Positions 32,979 to 43,625 of a stretch of 64,000 nt of DNA are shown here, one piece after another. The DNA comes from Tretioscincus oriximinensis (taxonomy: Eukaryota > Chordata > Lepidosauria > Squamata > Gymnophthalmidae), in contig JAJVDF010000017.1 of the NCBI GenBank assembly GCA_022410635.1, forward strand, positions 1,683,270 through 1,747,269, in the 5' to 3' direction. Under the pieces are notes generated by a model, which saw only the letters and a program-made list of their open reading frames with translations, ran no database searches and was not told the origin of the DNA. The position numbers and the translations under genes were made by a program. Every line of letters starts with the position of its first letter. Position 1 is the first letter of the stretch.

Positions 32979-32980
32979 TA

Positions 32981-33054
32981 CTGCTCAAAAGAATTAAGGG
33001 AACACTTATTGTTATAATGTTATGTTAACGTGTTCCCTTAATTGTTTTGAGCAG
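32981..33054. mobile_element. Minimal Tc1/mariner-type MITE (74 bp, almost entirely inverted repeat)
   Basis: The left arm CTGCTCAAAAGAATTAAGGG-AACAC and right arm GTGTTCCCTTAATTGTTTTG-AGCAG match at 24 of 25 positions, separated by 24 bp. TA flanks both sides within TATATATA runs. The CTGCTCAAAA...AAGGGAACAC terminus is one I recall from Tc1-like elements of fish and reptiles. Only the termini remain, so movement would need transposase from elsewhere. Confidence 0.88.
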
Positions 33055-33239
33055 TATATATAACGTAATCTTGTGGCTTGAGTGTCAGTCTTCAGGTTTG
33101 ATTTTGCAGTTCTCCATGAAACCAGGTGGGTGATCTTGGGCTAGCCATATTTCTTTAGAGCTCTCAGCTCCCCTACTTCACTAGGTATCGGTTGGGAAGA
33201 GAACAACAGAAGGTTATACTGCTTTGAATCATTTTGGGT

Positions 33240-33502
33240 TGTGAACACTCCGACAAGTGAATACCAGCTCAGAAAGGGATTTATTGCAGCTCTTGAAAGA
33301 CTCTGAGTTAGGTCTGCAGTGATTGCCTGCTGCCAAGGCAGCTATATTTATACAGTCATTTGGCCATTCACTGCATTCCTATTTTCCCGCTTGAAACATT
33401 CAGCCCAGATTGGCTGCATTTGAACATTTGAGGTTTCCCTCCAAAAGTTAAAATTAGTGAAACATATATACAATACTATTTACATTTCATGCATGCATGA
33501 CA
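33240..33502 (-). mobile_element. Probable solo LTR (minus strand)
   Basis: On the minus strand it starts TGTCATGCATGCATG and ends TCGGAGTGTTCACA (TG...CA). A TATA box, GACTGTATAAATATAGC, lies in the middle, and AATAAATCCC, a polyadenylation signal, lies about 80 bp further on, in LTR order. Length is 263 bp. Flanks GGGT and GGAT differ at one base, a possible decayed 4-bp duplication. No internal retroelement coding sequence adjoins it. A Ty3/gypsy or endogenous-retrovirus origin cannot be decided. Confidence 0.6.
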
Positions 33503-33559
33503 GGATCTTTTATAAATTGTTTATTAATTTTTTTTGTTTTTGTTTTTAATTCTTGATCT

Positions 33560-33628
33560 GTTGTTACCTGCCCTAGGACCAATGGTGAAGGATATAAATC
33601 ATTTTAAATAAATAATTAAAAATACACT
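33560..33628 (+). repeat. Possible L2-like tail
   Basis: CTGCCCTAGGACC, then GATATAAATCATTTTAAATAAATAATT has the shape of the L2 end but is strongly diverged. Confidence 0.35.
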
Positions 33629-33644
33629 GTCCTAGTTGCAAGCA

Positions 33645-33893
33645 ACAGCAGAAGAAAAACAACTGAGTTTTTATACCTTGCTTTTCTCACCCGAAGGAAG
33701 TCTGTGGTTTACAAGCTATTTTTTGCTCGAAAAATTACATTCTGTCTTCCCCATCACATTGAGATGGTGGTACTTAGTCATCTGCTTGGGACTGCTCACT
33801 TTCAAACCACTAGATTGGCTGAAGCTAAGGTCAGGAGCTCACCCTTCTCCACAGCATACACATTGGCCTCTGTTCTTAATCTCTGTGCCACCT
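33645..33893 (-). mobile_element. tRNA-derived SINE, head removed
   Basis: On the plus strand it reads GAAGAAAAACAACTGAGTTTTTATACC, CTTTTCTCACCCGAAGGAAG, TTACAAGCTATTTTTTGC and GCTCACCCTTCTCCACAGCA, the body of the SINE seen at 25174 and 45285. The tRNA-like head is truncated exactly where a CR1 3' tail starts (33894). Confidence 0.7.
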
Positions 33894-34020
33894 TAAGAAC
33901 ATAAGAACATAAGAAGAGCCATACTGGATCAGGCCACAGCCCATCGAGTCCAGCATTCTGTGTCACACAGAGGCCCACCATATGCACCTGGGCAGTCCGA
34001 ATAGAGGAAAGCAAAATATG
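33894..34020 (-). mobile_element. CR1-clade LINE 3' UTR with octamer tail (minus strand)
   Basis: It starts with TAAGAACATAAGAACATAAG (the tail, reversed), then AGCCATACTGGATCAGGCC, GTCCAGCATTCTGTGTCACA and GAGGAAAGCAAAATATG. It is short and well preserved, about 127 bp, an extreme 5' truncation. Confidence 0.88.
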
Positions 34021-35160
34021 CTGCTTGCCAGAGAGGTGTCTGTTTATGCATGTGTGTGTTCATTTTTTTACACTTAGTTTGGGAGAGGTTTCTTAGTAAA
34101 ACTGCAGTGACTGGTATACTTAGCTANCAAGTGGACAAGAAATCCCCCTTATGCGAGTTAGTGCAAACTAAAGGAAACTCCTTAATACATTTGCTGATTC
34201 AGAATACCAGCCAGAATCACCCCCTGCTAGATTATTACTTTAAGATCCTTCTCATAATTATAATCTGCAAATGCAAGTACAGGAAAGAGCATTTGTGTCA
34301 GAAGGAGCTACTTCCTCCCAGATTCAGATGTCTGCCAGTTTAGACAGCCATTGGCATTCATATGATTCCCCAGTCTAACAAGCGTGTTAAGTGCTTTGCT
34401 TCTATTTCTGCTCATCCTCCACATTACCATTCCGAGAAGCACTGCAGCATCCTGATTAGTGCACATCTATTTTTGAATGAAATAATTTCATAGTAGGACC
34501 CTTTGATCTTGGAGCTCATCCATCTGGGTTCCAATTATCCTACTTCTGTGTGGGGTTTTGTGTGAGATAATTTCTATTTTTAGTTCGGTATCAAATATTT
34601 TGAGTAGGCAGAGAAGAATCTCTTGCCAGCACTGTAGATTGGGGTCTTGATTTCTTTGCCTTTCTCCTTATATTCTGCTGCTAGTTGGCACCAAGGTTCC
34701 TTTGTCTCCTTTCACAAGCAAGACCAAATGATGTCTGACAGAGAGCTTTATAGTAATAGATTTGTGGGACAAAAAAGAAAGAACTGTAACAAATGCATGC
34801 AGTATCTCTTTCAGTTATCTTCATGGCAGTAGTCTGGATAAACAAAGAATGTCCATAGAAGTAGAATGAAAAGGCAGCAGCACAAACTATATCACTGGAA
34901 CTTTATAAACACACATTTAGTTTTAGTCCATTAATGGTNCTGAGGTGAGGGCAGCATTGTGGGATGATCTTAAAATGCATGGTACTGTTATCTTGGGAAA
35001 GAAACATTGCTGAGTATTATCACAGGCGGTCTGAATTGGAGCTTGTAGAGGAACCATAAACATGTGAGTTTAAGTCACATAATGAAAAAAGCCACAAAAA
35101 TAAACAGCCAGATTGCAAATACCGCAAGGATTTGCGAAAATATTTGAGAAAAGACATGTG
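34021..35160. other. Intergenic DNA, nothing recognised
   Basis: AT-rich with short frames. Confidence 0.35.
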
Positions 35161-35179
35161 TATCTGGAATAACTAAAGA

Positions 35180-35700
35180 TGTATCATGGTCAGGCCTCAT
35201 CTGGAGCAGGATTTAAGCTCAGAGGATGAGGAAGCTTCCCAGAAGACACAACTACCCCAGCAGCCAGGCATTTCCTCAGAGCCTGAATTGCATGAGGATG
35301 AGCAAGGGGAATGTCCCAGGTGGATAGGGTTAAGGAGTTTCTAGCAGGCAGGAAACAGCAGGTGAAGCTTCACCGAACTCAGCAAATCCTGGAGAAAGGG
35401 CTGATGTGGCAGAATGAAGCTTCCCTGTCTGATTACTCAGTGTGTGTTGACCCTGGACTGTTTGGACACTTCTGGCTTTCTTCCTATCCCTTGATTTGGA
35501 CTCTTTAGGCCAATTCTCTGTGTTTCTAATCTCTTCCTCCTGGTGTGAGTTAAGTGTACAACTCACAAGGAGGAATTAAGGTGTGGCGTAGATAAACTCT
35601 GCTCTCCATGCCAAGTTTGGTTTGCTGCCTAGCCTCATGAAAAGCAATATCATTCACGACCTTGCATGACTCTCGGCCTTGTGGAAGTTGCTAAGCAGCA
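35180..35700 (+). repeat. Unclassified interspersed repeat, possibly retroelement-derived
   Basis: A balanced-composition block between AT-rich flanks (AGGCCTCATCTGGAGCAGG, CCCCAGCAGCCAGGCATTTC, GATTACTCAGTGTGTGTTGA, CAACTCACAAGGAGGAATTA, GACTCTCGGCCTTGTGG). I associate similar strings with a squamate repeat that has acidic, LTR-like or gag-like sequence, but cannot name it. No continuous domain is seen. Confidence 0.35.
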
Positions 35701-36410
35701 GATAAAGAATACAGACGCCTTGGCTAAGGTTTATGACAGGAAGATAGAAAGTAAAATTCATAATTTCCAGTATAAAAAGTCTGAAATGACAGTGGACTGG
35801 ACATATTGCGAGATCAAATTAACCCTCATGGACAGTGAAATACTACCCTAGATATTAGGAGATCAGAAAAAACACCTGTAGTAGATATATGGATGGAATA
35901 AAGAGGGTTGCTAGTGAATTGAGGGAAAGAACCGTGGATTTGCATTTACCTGTTTAAAGCCATCTCTGACATTGCCACTTGGACAGGTCCATTGGCTAAC
36001 AATTTAGTTCATGTTTGGGCAGATGAATAATCTGCAGTAAACAACCAAACAGCTGTAAGGCAGCTTTCTTCTTATTGCTCTAATGGAAATTGAGTTAACC
36101 AGAAGAAGAAACTGCCTGAGTCAGGCCCAGGCTTATTCTCCTCTACAGGCAATCCCAAGTAGCAAGTGATACAATTATTCTGATGGTAATGTCTTACATG
36201 CTTGGCTGCCTCTGCCTTACTCCAGTGAGATCAAGACATGTCATGTAACATGAAGTCTAGTATGCAGCATTTGTACTTTCCAAGAAACGTACCCTAAATG
36301 TACTTAAAACCTAACCTTGCATGGAAGGTTTAAGAATGCTTTGGAGTTATTTGATTGCAGTTTATAGCTCTATGGCTGGTCATTGCACTGTAGAAGCTGC
36401 ATAGAAATGA
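35701..36410. other. Intergenic DNA, nothing recognised
   Basis: No supported feature. Confidence 0.35.
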
Positions 36411-36414
36411 GGTA

Positions 36415-36610
36415 ATTGGTCTGTGGGATTTACTTCCAGAAAAGGTGGTGGTAACCAGCAACTTGGATAGCTTTAAGATAAAATTACACAAATTCATGGA
36501 AGCAGAGTGTTTAAATAACCACTAGGATGGATGTCTTGATGCAATTGCTGGGCTGTATCTCAGACAATATTCTTGAAATGCCATTTGCAGATAAACTAAT
36601 TGGGGGCCCT
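36415..36610 (+). mobile_element. CR1-clade LINE fragment (ORF2 end and 3' UTR start)
   Basis: GGTCTGTGGGATTTACTTCC, GAAAAGGTGGTGGTAACCAG, AACTTGGATAGCTTTAAGA, CCACTAGGATGGATGTCTTG and TGAAATGCCATTTGCAG follow the order at 22810-22990. It lacks the 3' tail. Confidence 0.75.
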
Positions 36611-38615
36611 TCTTGCTTTGTAAGTTTTGGTTTTCAACACAGCAATGGTAGCCAGATAGTTAAGGGAGAAAGAAGCAATTTCACCTCTGCAGCCTCCTTT
36701 CTTAAGCTTTATTTAGAGTGCTGAAAAAGGCTGAAGCCAAAGGGGAAGTCGGAATCAGTTTGATTCCAGAGAGCTATAATCTTGCGAAAATGAAATTACA
36801 TGTCATTTGGGGGTGTAATTTGGAGGAGAGGTGCAAGGTTCGTGACAAAAAGGTACAGAGAATTTGGGAAGCAAGCACAAGTCTGCTGAATGACTGTCTT
36901 TTCTATTGCCCCTGGCTAAACATGTACTTGCCTGAAGCTTCTTTCTGTGATGTTGGCTCCACTGCACAGCTGTATCAAACCAAGTGCCTGAAACTTGGCA
37001 AAAATCTGACATATCTCCTCCTCACACTTGCACAACATCATGCAGAAGTGTTCTAAAATAGCAGTTTCAGCAAAGCCCCTTAACATAGGAAAAAAACNTA
37101 GTGGAAATCATTTCCTCAATGCTCTCAAGGAAAGGAAATGTGAAAATCAATAAGACTAGCTGTGTTGCTCTTCTTTGGATGAAATTAGAAATCCAGTTCC
37201 TTCTTTCCTTGCTGAGCAATTTTGTAGAACTGTGGCATTGATCTTTTGAACTATGAAAAGACCCAATTCTCTAAAATGGACCTGTATCAAACTAGGAGTT
37301 TGAGATACATTCCTAAACAGTTATCTATTGTATAACAATTGTACAGAATGCCTTTGCACATATAGGGTATAGGGCGGGATAGAAGTACAAATAAATAAAT
37401 ATATTGTGGAAAAAATGAGACGTTCATCACATAACACAAAACCACACTACATAAAGCTGTGTTATAAAAGACTTGCTGGTGATGGAAAACTGACAGCTAG
37501 AAAAAACAGTAATTGCTTCTAGTTGTTATCTGCATAATTTTCTAGAACAGAATTATCATGTTAACTGTGGCTATAAGTACGCACAATATTTTCTCCCCTA
37601 TGTCGCCTCCATTCAAAGACACAACATTAAAATATGACCTTCCATACAGATCCCTTTGTATTCCTATTATAGCCGCACTTTTTACAGAGTAGGTTTTATT
37701 CACTTGTTGGCTGTTATCTCAAATTGGTCTGGCTTGCTATTTTAGTGGGAACGCTGATTGGAATTATTTGTGGTTGGAAGGATGGTTCCAGGGAAGGTGA
37801 AAGATGTTTATTTTGAATCAGTTCTTTTTTCTCAGAGCACTTTCAGAGTTATGATATAACCTCTGAAAGAGTCACCAGCAGCCTTCTGACCTGAAGAAGT
37901 ACAAAGACTATAGCACTAATTTTAAGATCAAGGGAATAAATCCAGAATCCTTTCCAATCCTTGTCTCATTTGATTTTATATCTTTTAAAGCTTGCCATTG
38001 CATGTGGAACAGGGAGAAGCAAGCTAACCAAGATATTGCCACCAGCAGCTCTTCTATCTGCACTTAAGTCTTTTATGTACTAAAGAACAAGGATGAAGGT
38101 TCAGGTTGCCTTACAGTTTTCATAGATCCCTTTAAGGCACAGAGAAAGCCATAGTGACTGCAGATGCATTGTGTTGGCCCTTTCCTGATCCTTTTAGAAG
38201 ATNGATCCATAAAAAGAAACAGGGGAAAAAGTGCTTGGAAAAAGTGTCACAAAGACCACAAGGCAGTATTTCCTAAAGGTGAAATGTATTTGAGTCACCT
38301 AAAAGCTAAAGCGGCTGCCTTTTAAAATATGCCTTATATTGACTTTATATCACTTCTTATCAATTTGTCATAATTGGATTTCTAGCAAATTTCTGCATAT
38401 TTTTAAAGCTCCAGAAAATAAGTATTTTATAACTTTCAAAATGTAACAGCCATTAAAAATGATTTAGCAACTAGGGCTCAGATTTATTTAGTTGCTTCCT
38501 TTAAAAATAATGCTAAGCTTTGATTTCCAATATATTTGTTACAATAAAAATAACAAACCCACTTAAGATTTCAAAAATTCAAGGTTTTGAATTCTGAAAT
38601 CTTTTGGAACATTTC
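36611..38615. other. Intergenic DNA with a small L2 tail
   Basis: At 37350-37405 the string ATATAGGGTATAGGGCGGGA, then TACAAATAAATAAATA is an L2-type end (+). The rest is AT-rich without a recognisable gene; the longest open frames lack family resemblance. Confidence 0.45.
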
Positions 38616-38619
38616 AGTG

Positions 38620-39060
38620 AACTACTGATAGAACTGGGAGAGATTGTAGCTCAATGGAAATGCGAACAATGGCCCTGTACCCACTGGAAGGGGAAACCAA
38701 GAGAAATCCACAAGATTGCGGAGTTCAATGTGAAAAGAGGGGACATGCTTCTATTTGGATCCACATCGAGCTGGTGCGAAGCTGATAAGAAGATGCAGGA
38801 AGAAGAAACTGTGCATGCCCAGCCAACTGTGATCCTGCAGTCCTACTGGCTGGCTCCTCCTCGCACTGCTTGTCTCCTCGCGGCAGCATGAGAGACAATA
38901 GAGGTGGAGGGAACTGTACAATGGGGGACACAGGGATTTAGCTATGCAACTGGAAAAGCTAGGAGATTCTTCTTTTATTGTAGATCTTTTCCAGATGCAC
39001 TGCGAAACTGATCAAAGCCTCTTTTAAGCAGTCTGGCTGGGCAGCGAAGATGATGGAATA
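38620..39060 (-). repeat. Dispersed repeat, family B (reverse copy)
   Basis: The reverse complement aligns with 20770-21150 over AAATCCACAAGATTGCGGA, AAAAGAGGGGACAT, GGATCCACAT-GAGCTGGTG, GAAGCTGATAAGAAGATG, TGCATGCCCAGCCAA and GCACTGCTTGTCTCCTC. It has diverged by substitutions and small indels. Confidence 0.6.
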
Positions 39061-39119
39061 CTGAGTTAAGAATCAGGTAAATTCTTGTCATTTGAATGTG
39101 ACCAATGTGAAAAGCATAG

Positions 39120-39270
39120 AACTACTGGTTCAATCCCAAACCTCTTTCCAAAGTAGGAAATGGCAAACCACTGCTGTAAGTCTGCCAGGAGAAATAGAAG
39201 TACCCTTGGAGTTAGTCATGCGGCCAGTGGTACCTAAAAAAGTGCTAGAACCAATTCAAGAAACATAAAT
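39120..39270 (-). repeat. SINE fragment (reverse of GGTTTGCCATT core)
   Basis: AAGTAGGAAATGGCAAACCACTGC is the reverse complement of the SINE core at 24510. TTAGTCATGCGGCCAGTGG and AACCAATTCAAGAAACAT follow, the latter paralleling 24580. Confidence 0.5.
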
Positions 39271-40099
39271 ACTTGTCCCAATCCAATTCCAGTGGTTAAT
39301 TTAGGGACTTGCATCTATTGTACAATCCATTATATATACACTGAAATCCATTATATAATCCAGTGCAGAAAATCTCATACATACATTTCTAATGCTTGCT
39401 GAGCCAAATGAATGGAAATGTCCCTATGAAAATGTCCCAGAGAGCAGCAACATAGTGCAAAGAATTCACATATTGCAAACAGGGTTATGACCTGATGAAA
39501 ACAAGAATAAAGCACTCCTGGGGGTGCCTTATTACAGACAATGTGGACACATCCTGACTCACAGCAGTGTTTAATATCAGGCTACCACTTGCATCTGTAT
39601 GCAGACATTTTGACTTTCTTTGGTATTCCCTTCCTGCATAGGGGGTGGATAGGAAGAATAAAATGCATGATCTGCATTGGAACTTGTTGCTATATGATAA
39701 ATATTGTTCCAGTCTTTCATTGAAGTTACACTCCAATCTTGGCTCAGTCTTAATCCAAAAATAGACTTTATATTATACACCAGCCTAAAGTTCCCTTCAT
39801 CTTAACAAAATTTGCCCTCCTCTAGGGGTTGGAGGTTGGGTCTGAATAGGCAAACTCTTTTGCCTCATTTTTGACTCTCCCTAAATCTCTGAAGGTGATA
39901 AGGGCACCTTTTCAGGGAGTCTTTTTAAAATACTCTTTATCTGCCCTCATTTCTACATTTGACTCCAACCAAAGAAAGAACAAGCAATAACAGTTATTCA
40001 AGATATGTTGTCCCCTATAGTTTAAAATGGTTCTGGAAAGGCAATTGGGTCCCTTCCACCCTATGGGGTACAATCACAAATGGGGTTTAAACCTGCCAT
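39271..40099. other. Intergenic DNA, nothing recognised
   Basis: No supported feature. Confidence 0.35.
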
Positions 40100-40440
40100 A
40101 ACGTAATCCCTTGTCTGTTCACATTACCTCAAAAATCCACATGGAGTTGGTGAGAGAGGCCAGGAAATCACTATCATGAATGGCAACCAGCTGAGATTTT
40201 GCACTTCTGGATGAGTGATGTCTTCTCGCCAGACCCCAAACCCTGCGATGTCATGACAGACACTAAGGCTGTAAGCAGCTGCCTGTTGGAGAAGTATTTT
40301 GTGTTGATATCTGAAAACATCTGCTTGCGTGACAAAGGAGCTTTTACTAGATGGGACCCATGAGACAACGCAAAAACTGTTGCCTTGTATGGCAGAGGCA
40401 TCATGATAGGATAACCTTGTGTGGTAGCAGCCTTAGTCAA
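40100..40440. repeat. Dispersed repeat, family B2 (copy 1)
   Basis: It shares with 60300-60640 the ordered blocks AAAATCCACATG-AG-TGG, GGAAATC/GGAAGAC, GCTG-AAGCAGCTGCCTG-TGGAGAA, AACATC, AAAGGAGCTTTTACTAGATGGGACCCA-GAGA and AGAGGCATCATG. The left end resembles family B, so B2 may be a longer relative. No coding capacity. Confidence 0.5.
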
Positions 40441-41571
40441 CTAAGTATTAATTGAGAGTCTTTCCTAGTTATGGATGCTCTTCAACAGGTAGAGTTACCA
40501 CAAAAAAGATACTGATTTTTTTTTAACTAGGTGCTGCAGCTTGTGAACATTTTTCTTTTCCACATCTATTAAAGGTACAAAACCTCCTGGCTTGTTTTTT
40601 GTTTTTGATAACCCTATTTTAAGATGGGCTTGGTTTCATTTTCCCAATATGCTTCCTTCCTTTCCAACTGAGCAGTTTCTTCTCTCCCTTTTTGGGTTGG
40701 CTAAGACAAACACTCTGAGCCCATATTTAGTCTATAAATGTTCTTTTCCCAAAATCTTAATAGATATCACTCTGCAATTTTAATACTCATGATATTGTTA
40801 AACTTTCTGAAAATGTGCCAGTATGATTTAACTGTATAAAGGGGGAAAACATTTCAGCATCACGTGAAACATGTCAAGCCGAAAAATCAGAAATGAAATT
40901 GTTGTACACTGAAGATTAGCAGGCTTAGCACAANTTGGGGAAAATGTATCAGAAGTTATTTTCCTTCTGCAATTTAATTTTTGTCATTGTGATGTTCAGA
41001 GCACATTTCTAAAGATTCATTATCCTGGTATTTATCTGAAAATCTAAGAACATTTATAAATAATTAAGCAGCCAAGAAAGCTCTTGTATCAAAGAGGATG
41101 GCATCAAATTGGCAAGAACCTTGTTTGGCATCTCAGTTTACAGGATCAAACTTCTCATTACATGAGGACAGTATAATTTAGCAGTGTGTTCAATTATCAC
41201 TCTATTCTCCTCCACTCAGATATACAGTATATAATTCATCAAATAAGGGGAACACACTCTGAAGGAACAGACATGGACCAATGTATGTGATCATACCTGC
41301 ATTTGGTTCAAATTTATAGTTTCCAGTTGTACATCCTTTCATCATGGGACAGCAGGTTGCATTACGTTTCCATGGAACTTTCTTTTTATTAAGAATAAAG
41401 TTCTACTTATATGCTGTGATTTTTTTCCAAAGTCATTGAGATAACAAAGACAACCAAAGGAAAGAATCCTTCTTCCAAAATGAGTATTTAATTTATTCAT
41501 GTTGGGATTTATTTAAGAATTAATATCCAAACCTTCATCAAAAGATCCTAGGGTAGTGTAAAACTACCCTG
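40441..41571. other. Intergenic DNA, nothing recognised
   Basis: AT-rich DNA. Confidence 0.35.
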
Positions 41572-42459
41572 CACTTCAATTTAAGCAAGTGCAAAGTCAT
41601 GCACATTGGGGCAATGAATCCCAATCCTACCAGCTGATGGGAACCAAGCTTTCTGTGACCAAGCAAGAAAAAGATCTTGGGGTGTTGGTGGACAATTCAA
41701 TGAAGATGTCAACCAGTGTGCAACAGCAGCAAAAAAGGCAAGTTCCATGTTGGGGATAATTAGGAAAGGAATCGAATACAAGTCAGCAAATGTTGTTTTG
41801 CCTCTTTATAAATCTGTGGTGTGGAATACTGTGTTCAATTCTGGACACCACATCTCAAAAGGGACATTGTGGAACTAGAGAAGGTGCAGGAAAGGGCAAC
41901 AAAAATGATAAAGGGTCTGGAGCACCTCCCTTATGAAGTCAGGCTGCAACATCTGGGCCTCTTCAGCCTTTAAAGGTGACATTTGAGAGGTGATCTCATT
42001 GAAGTGTACAAAGTAATGCATAGGTTGGATAGGGTGAATAGAGAAAAAATGTTTTCTCTATCACACAACTCTAGGATCAGAGGGCACTCCTTGAAACTGA
42101 TAGGCAGGAAAGTGAGAACAGTCAAAGGAAAGTATTTCTTCACCTAGAGACCTGTGGAACTTACTTTCTGAAGAGGTTGTGGTAGCTAACAGCTTGGATA
42201 GCTTCAAGACAGGACTAGAAATGTTTATGGATACCAAGGGTATAAATGAGTACTAGGATGGATGTCTGGATGTTGCCTCCAGGATGTAGCAACAGGCAGG
42301 ACTCCTGAAATGCCATTTGCAGGGAGTCATGAACAGGTGCATATTTTGCTTTCCTTTGTTTGGACTGCCCAGGTGCATCTGGTGGGCCTCTGTGTGACAA
42401 CAGAATGTTGGACTATATGGGCTCTGGTCTGATCCAGTATGGCTCTTCTTATGTTCTTA
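41572..42459 (+). mobile_element. 5'-truncated CR1-clade LINE, 3' 0.9 kb
   Basis: It starts in the RT C-terminal region (CACTTCAATTTAAGCAAGTGC, as at 22215) and runs through the LGVLVDNSMKM-equivalent, RGDLI-equivalent and KGINE-equivalent codons. The 3' UTR (GCAACAGGCAGGACTCCTGA) and a TTCTTATG-TTCTTA end at 42459 follow. Internal deletions include one before CAATTCTGGACACCACATC. It is a relic with no intact frame. Confidence 0.85.
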
Positions 42460-42953
42460 ACTATAAAAGACAGAATATATATAATCTCCCTAATGCTCTT
42501 TAATTACTTAAAATGTAATTATTGGAGTGGCAATTATTGGAGTGGTGTTTATTTATGGATTTGCAGATAAGATTTATTGGTTTTCTGGTTTTAATTCTTC
42601 TCTGAATAGTATATTCTGACTTTTGCCATTGTGTCAGTTCCTTCTGTGTACAACACATGCATTCCTGTTGACTATTTTGTTTGTTAGTCATTAAGTAGTC
42701 TGGTTAATCAGTTCTAAAACTCAAAATCTGTTGGTTTATTTAACAGCCGGGAAGAGAAATTTGACTTGTAGGCACAAACTTTAAGGAGTTAAGATTNAGG
42801 GTTGGAGAACAGTGATAAAGGATGGATGTCGTAATTAAGGTAACTATCTGAAATACAGATTGGCAATTGATTCTGCTATTTGCCCGCCAAACTATAGATG
42901 CCCTTAGATTCCTTTGCACTGTAGTCAGGGTCTCATTTACTCAATACTAGAAC
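42460..42953. other. Intergenic DNA, nothing recognised
   Basis: AT-rich. Nothing identified. Confidence 0.35.
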
Positions 42954-42961
42954 CTCATATG

Positions 42962-43106
42962 CAGGGCTTTTTTTGTGACGGAACGCTAGCGGCGGTGGCA
43001 GTGGCCCCCGCCCCCCCGCCTAAATAAAAGGTGCCGGTACTGCGCCGTTAGTGGGGGTGGGGGCGGCGTTAGTACCGTCACCTTTTTTTCTAGAAAAAAA
43101 GCACTG
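42962..43106. mobile_element. hAT-like MITE, 145 bp, GC-rich palindrome with perfect 8-bp target duplication
   Basis: It begins CAGGGCTTTTTTT and ends AAAAAAAGCACTG. Identical CTCATATG flanks at 42954-42961 and 43107-43114 are an 8-bp target duplication. CAGNG termini with 8-bp duplications are typical of hAT elements. The interior is rich in C/G and internally inverted (GTGACGG / CCGTCAC, GGTGCCGGTACT / AGTACCGTCACC), with a run of C at about 43010-43017. No transposase. The clean duplications suggest a fairly recent insertion. Confidence 0.92.
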
Positions 43107-43114
43107 CTCATATG

Positions 43115-43374
43115 AAAACAAATGAAATGAGTTAACTTGATTGCAGTGGCTGTTGTCTATTCGATTCTGCTAGGAATGACTTTATAACCCATACAAAGCT
43201 CAGAAAACATTACACTCTTGTTTGAGAAACATGCAATTTGTAGTGAATGAGGGTTAAGTGCATTGCTAATATTCAGAAACACAGTTGCTCAAACATGATT
43301 AATTTTATATGTGAAATGCCTGGCCATTGCTATTGAAAGACCTCATTCACAACTTGACTATCATTGCTTGGTTA
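43115..43374. other. Intergenic DNA, nothing recognised
   Basis: Nothing supported. Confidence 0.35.
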
Positions 43375-43462
43375 TGTCCAGAAGCAACTGATGGTCACAG
43401 TGGAAAAGAATGCTGAACTAGATGGGCTGTGACCTAATTCAGTACAACTCCTCTTATGTGTT
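43375..43462 (+). mobile_element. CR1-clade LINE 3' end, short
   Basis: AATGCTGAACTAGATGGGCTGTGACC, AATTCAGTACAACTCCTCTTATG matches the last 70 bp of CR1 3' UTRs in this window. Confidence 0.6.
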
Positions 43463-43529
43463 TTATCCATGACAGATAGATGGAAACTGCCTGGCCTAAC
43501 GTGACTGTTCTCCATTCCCTACTTTTTAG

Positions 43530-43625
43530 ATGTGGCTGCTTTAATATGTTAACTAGGATTTTATTGTTAACCCTCCTGAGGCCTTTGAGTATAGGGCACT
43601 ATAGAAATATAAATAAATAAATTGC
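43530..43625 (+). mobile_element. L2-type LINE 3' tail
   Basis: GATGTGGCTGCTTTAATATG, TTTTATTGTTAACCCTCCTG-AGGCCTTTGAGTATAGGGC, TATAAATAAATAAATTG. It follows the same order as 54240-54340. Confidence 0.7.

Noticed and set aside
36718..37056. 112-aa plus-strand frame
   Set aside because: No domain, no repeat match and no exon signals; chance frame in unique DNA.
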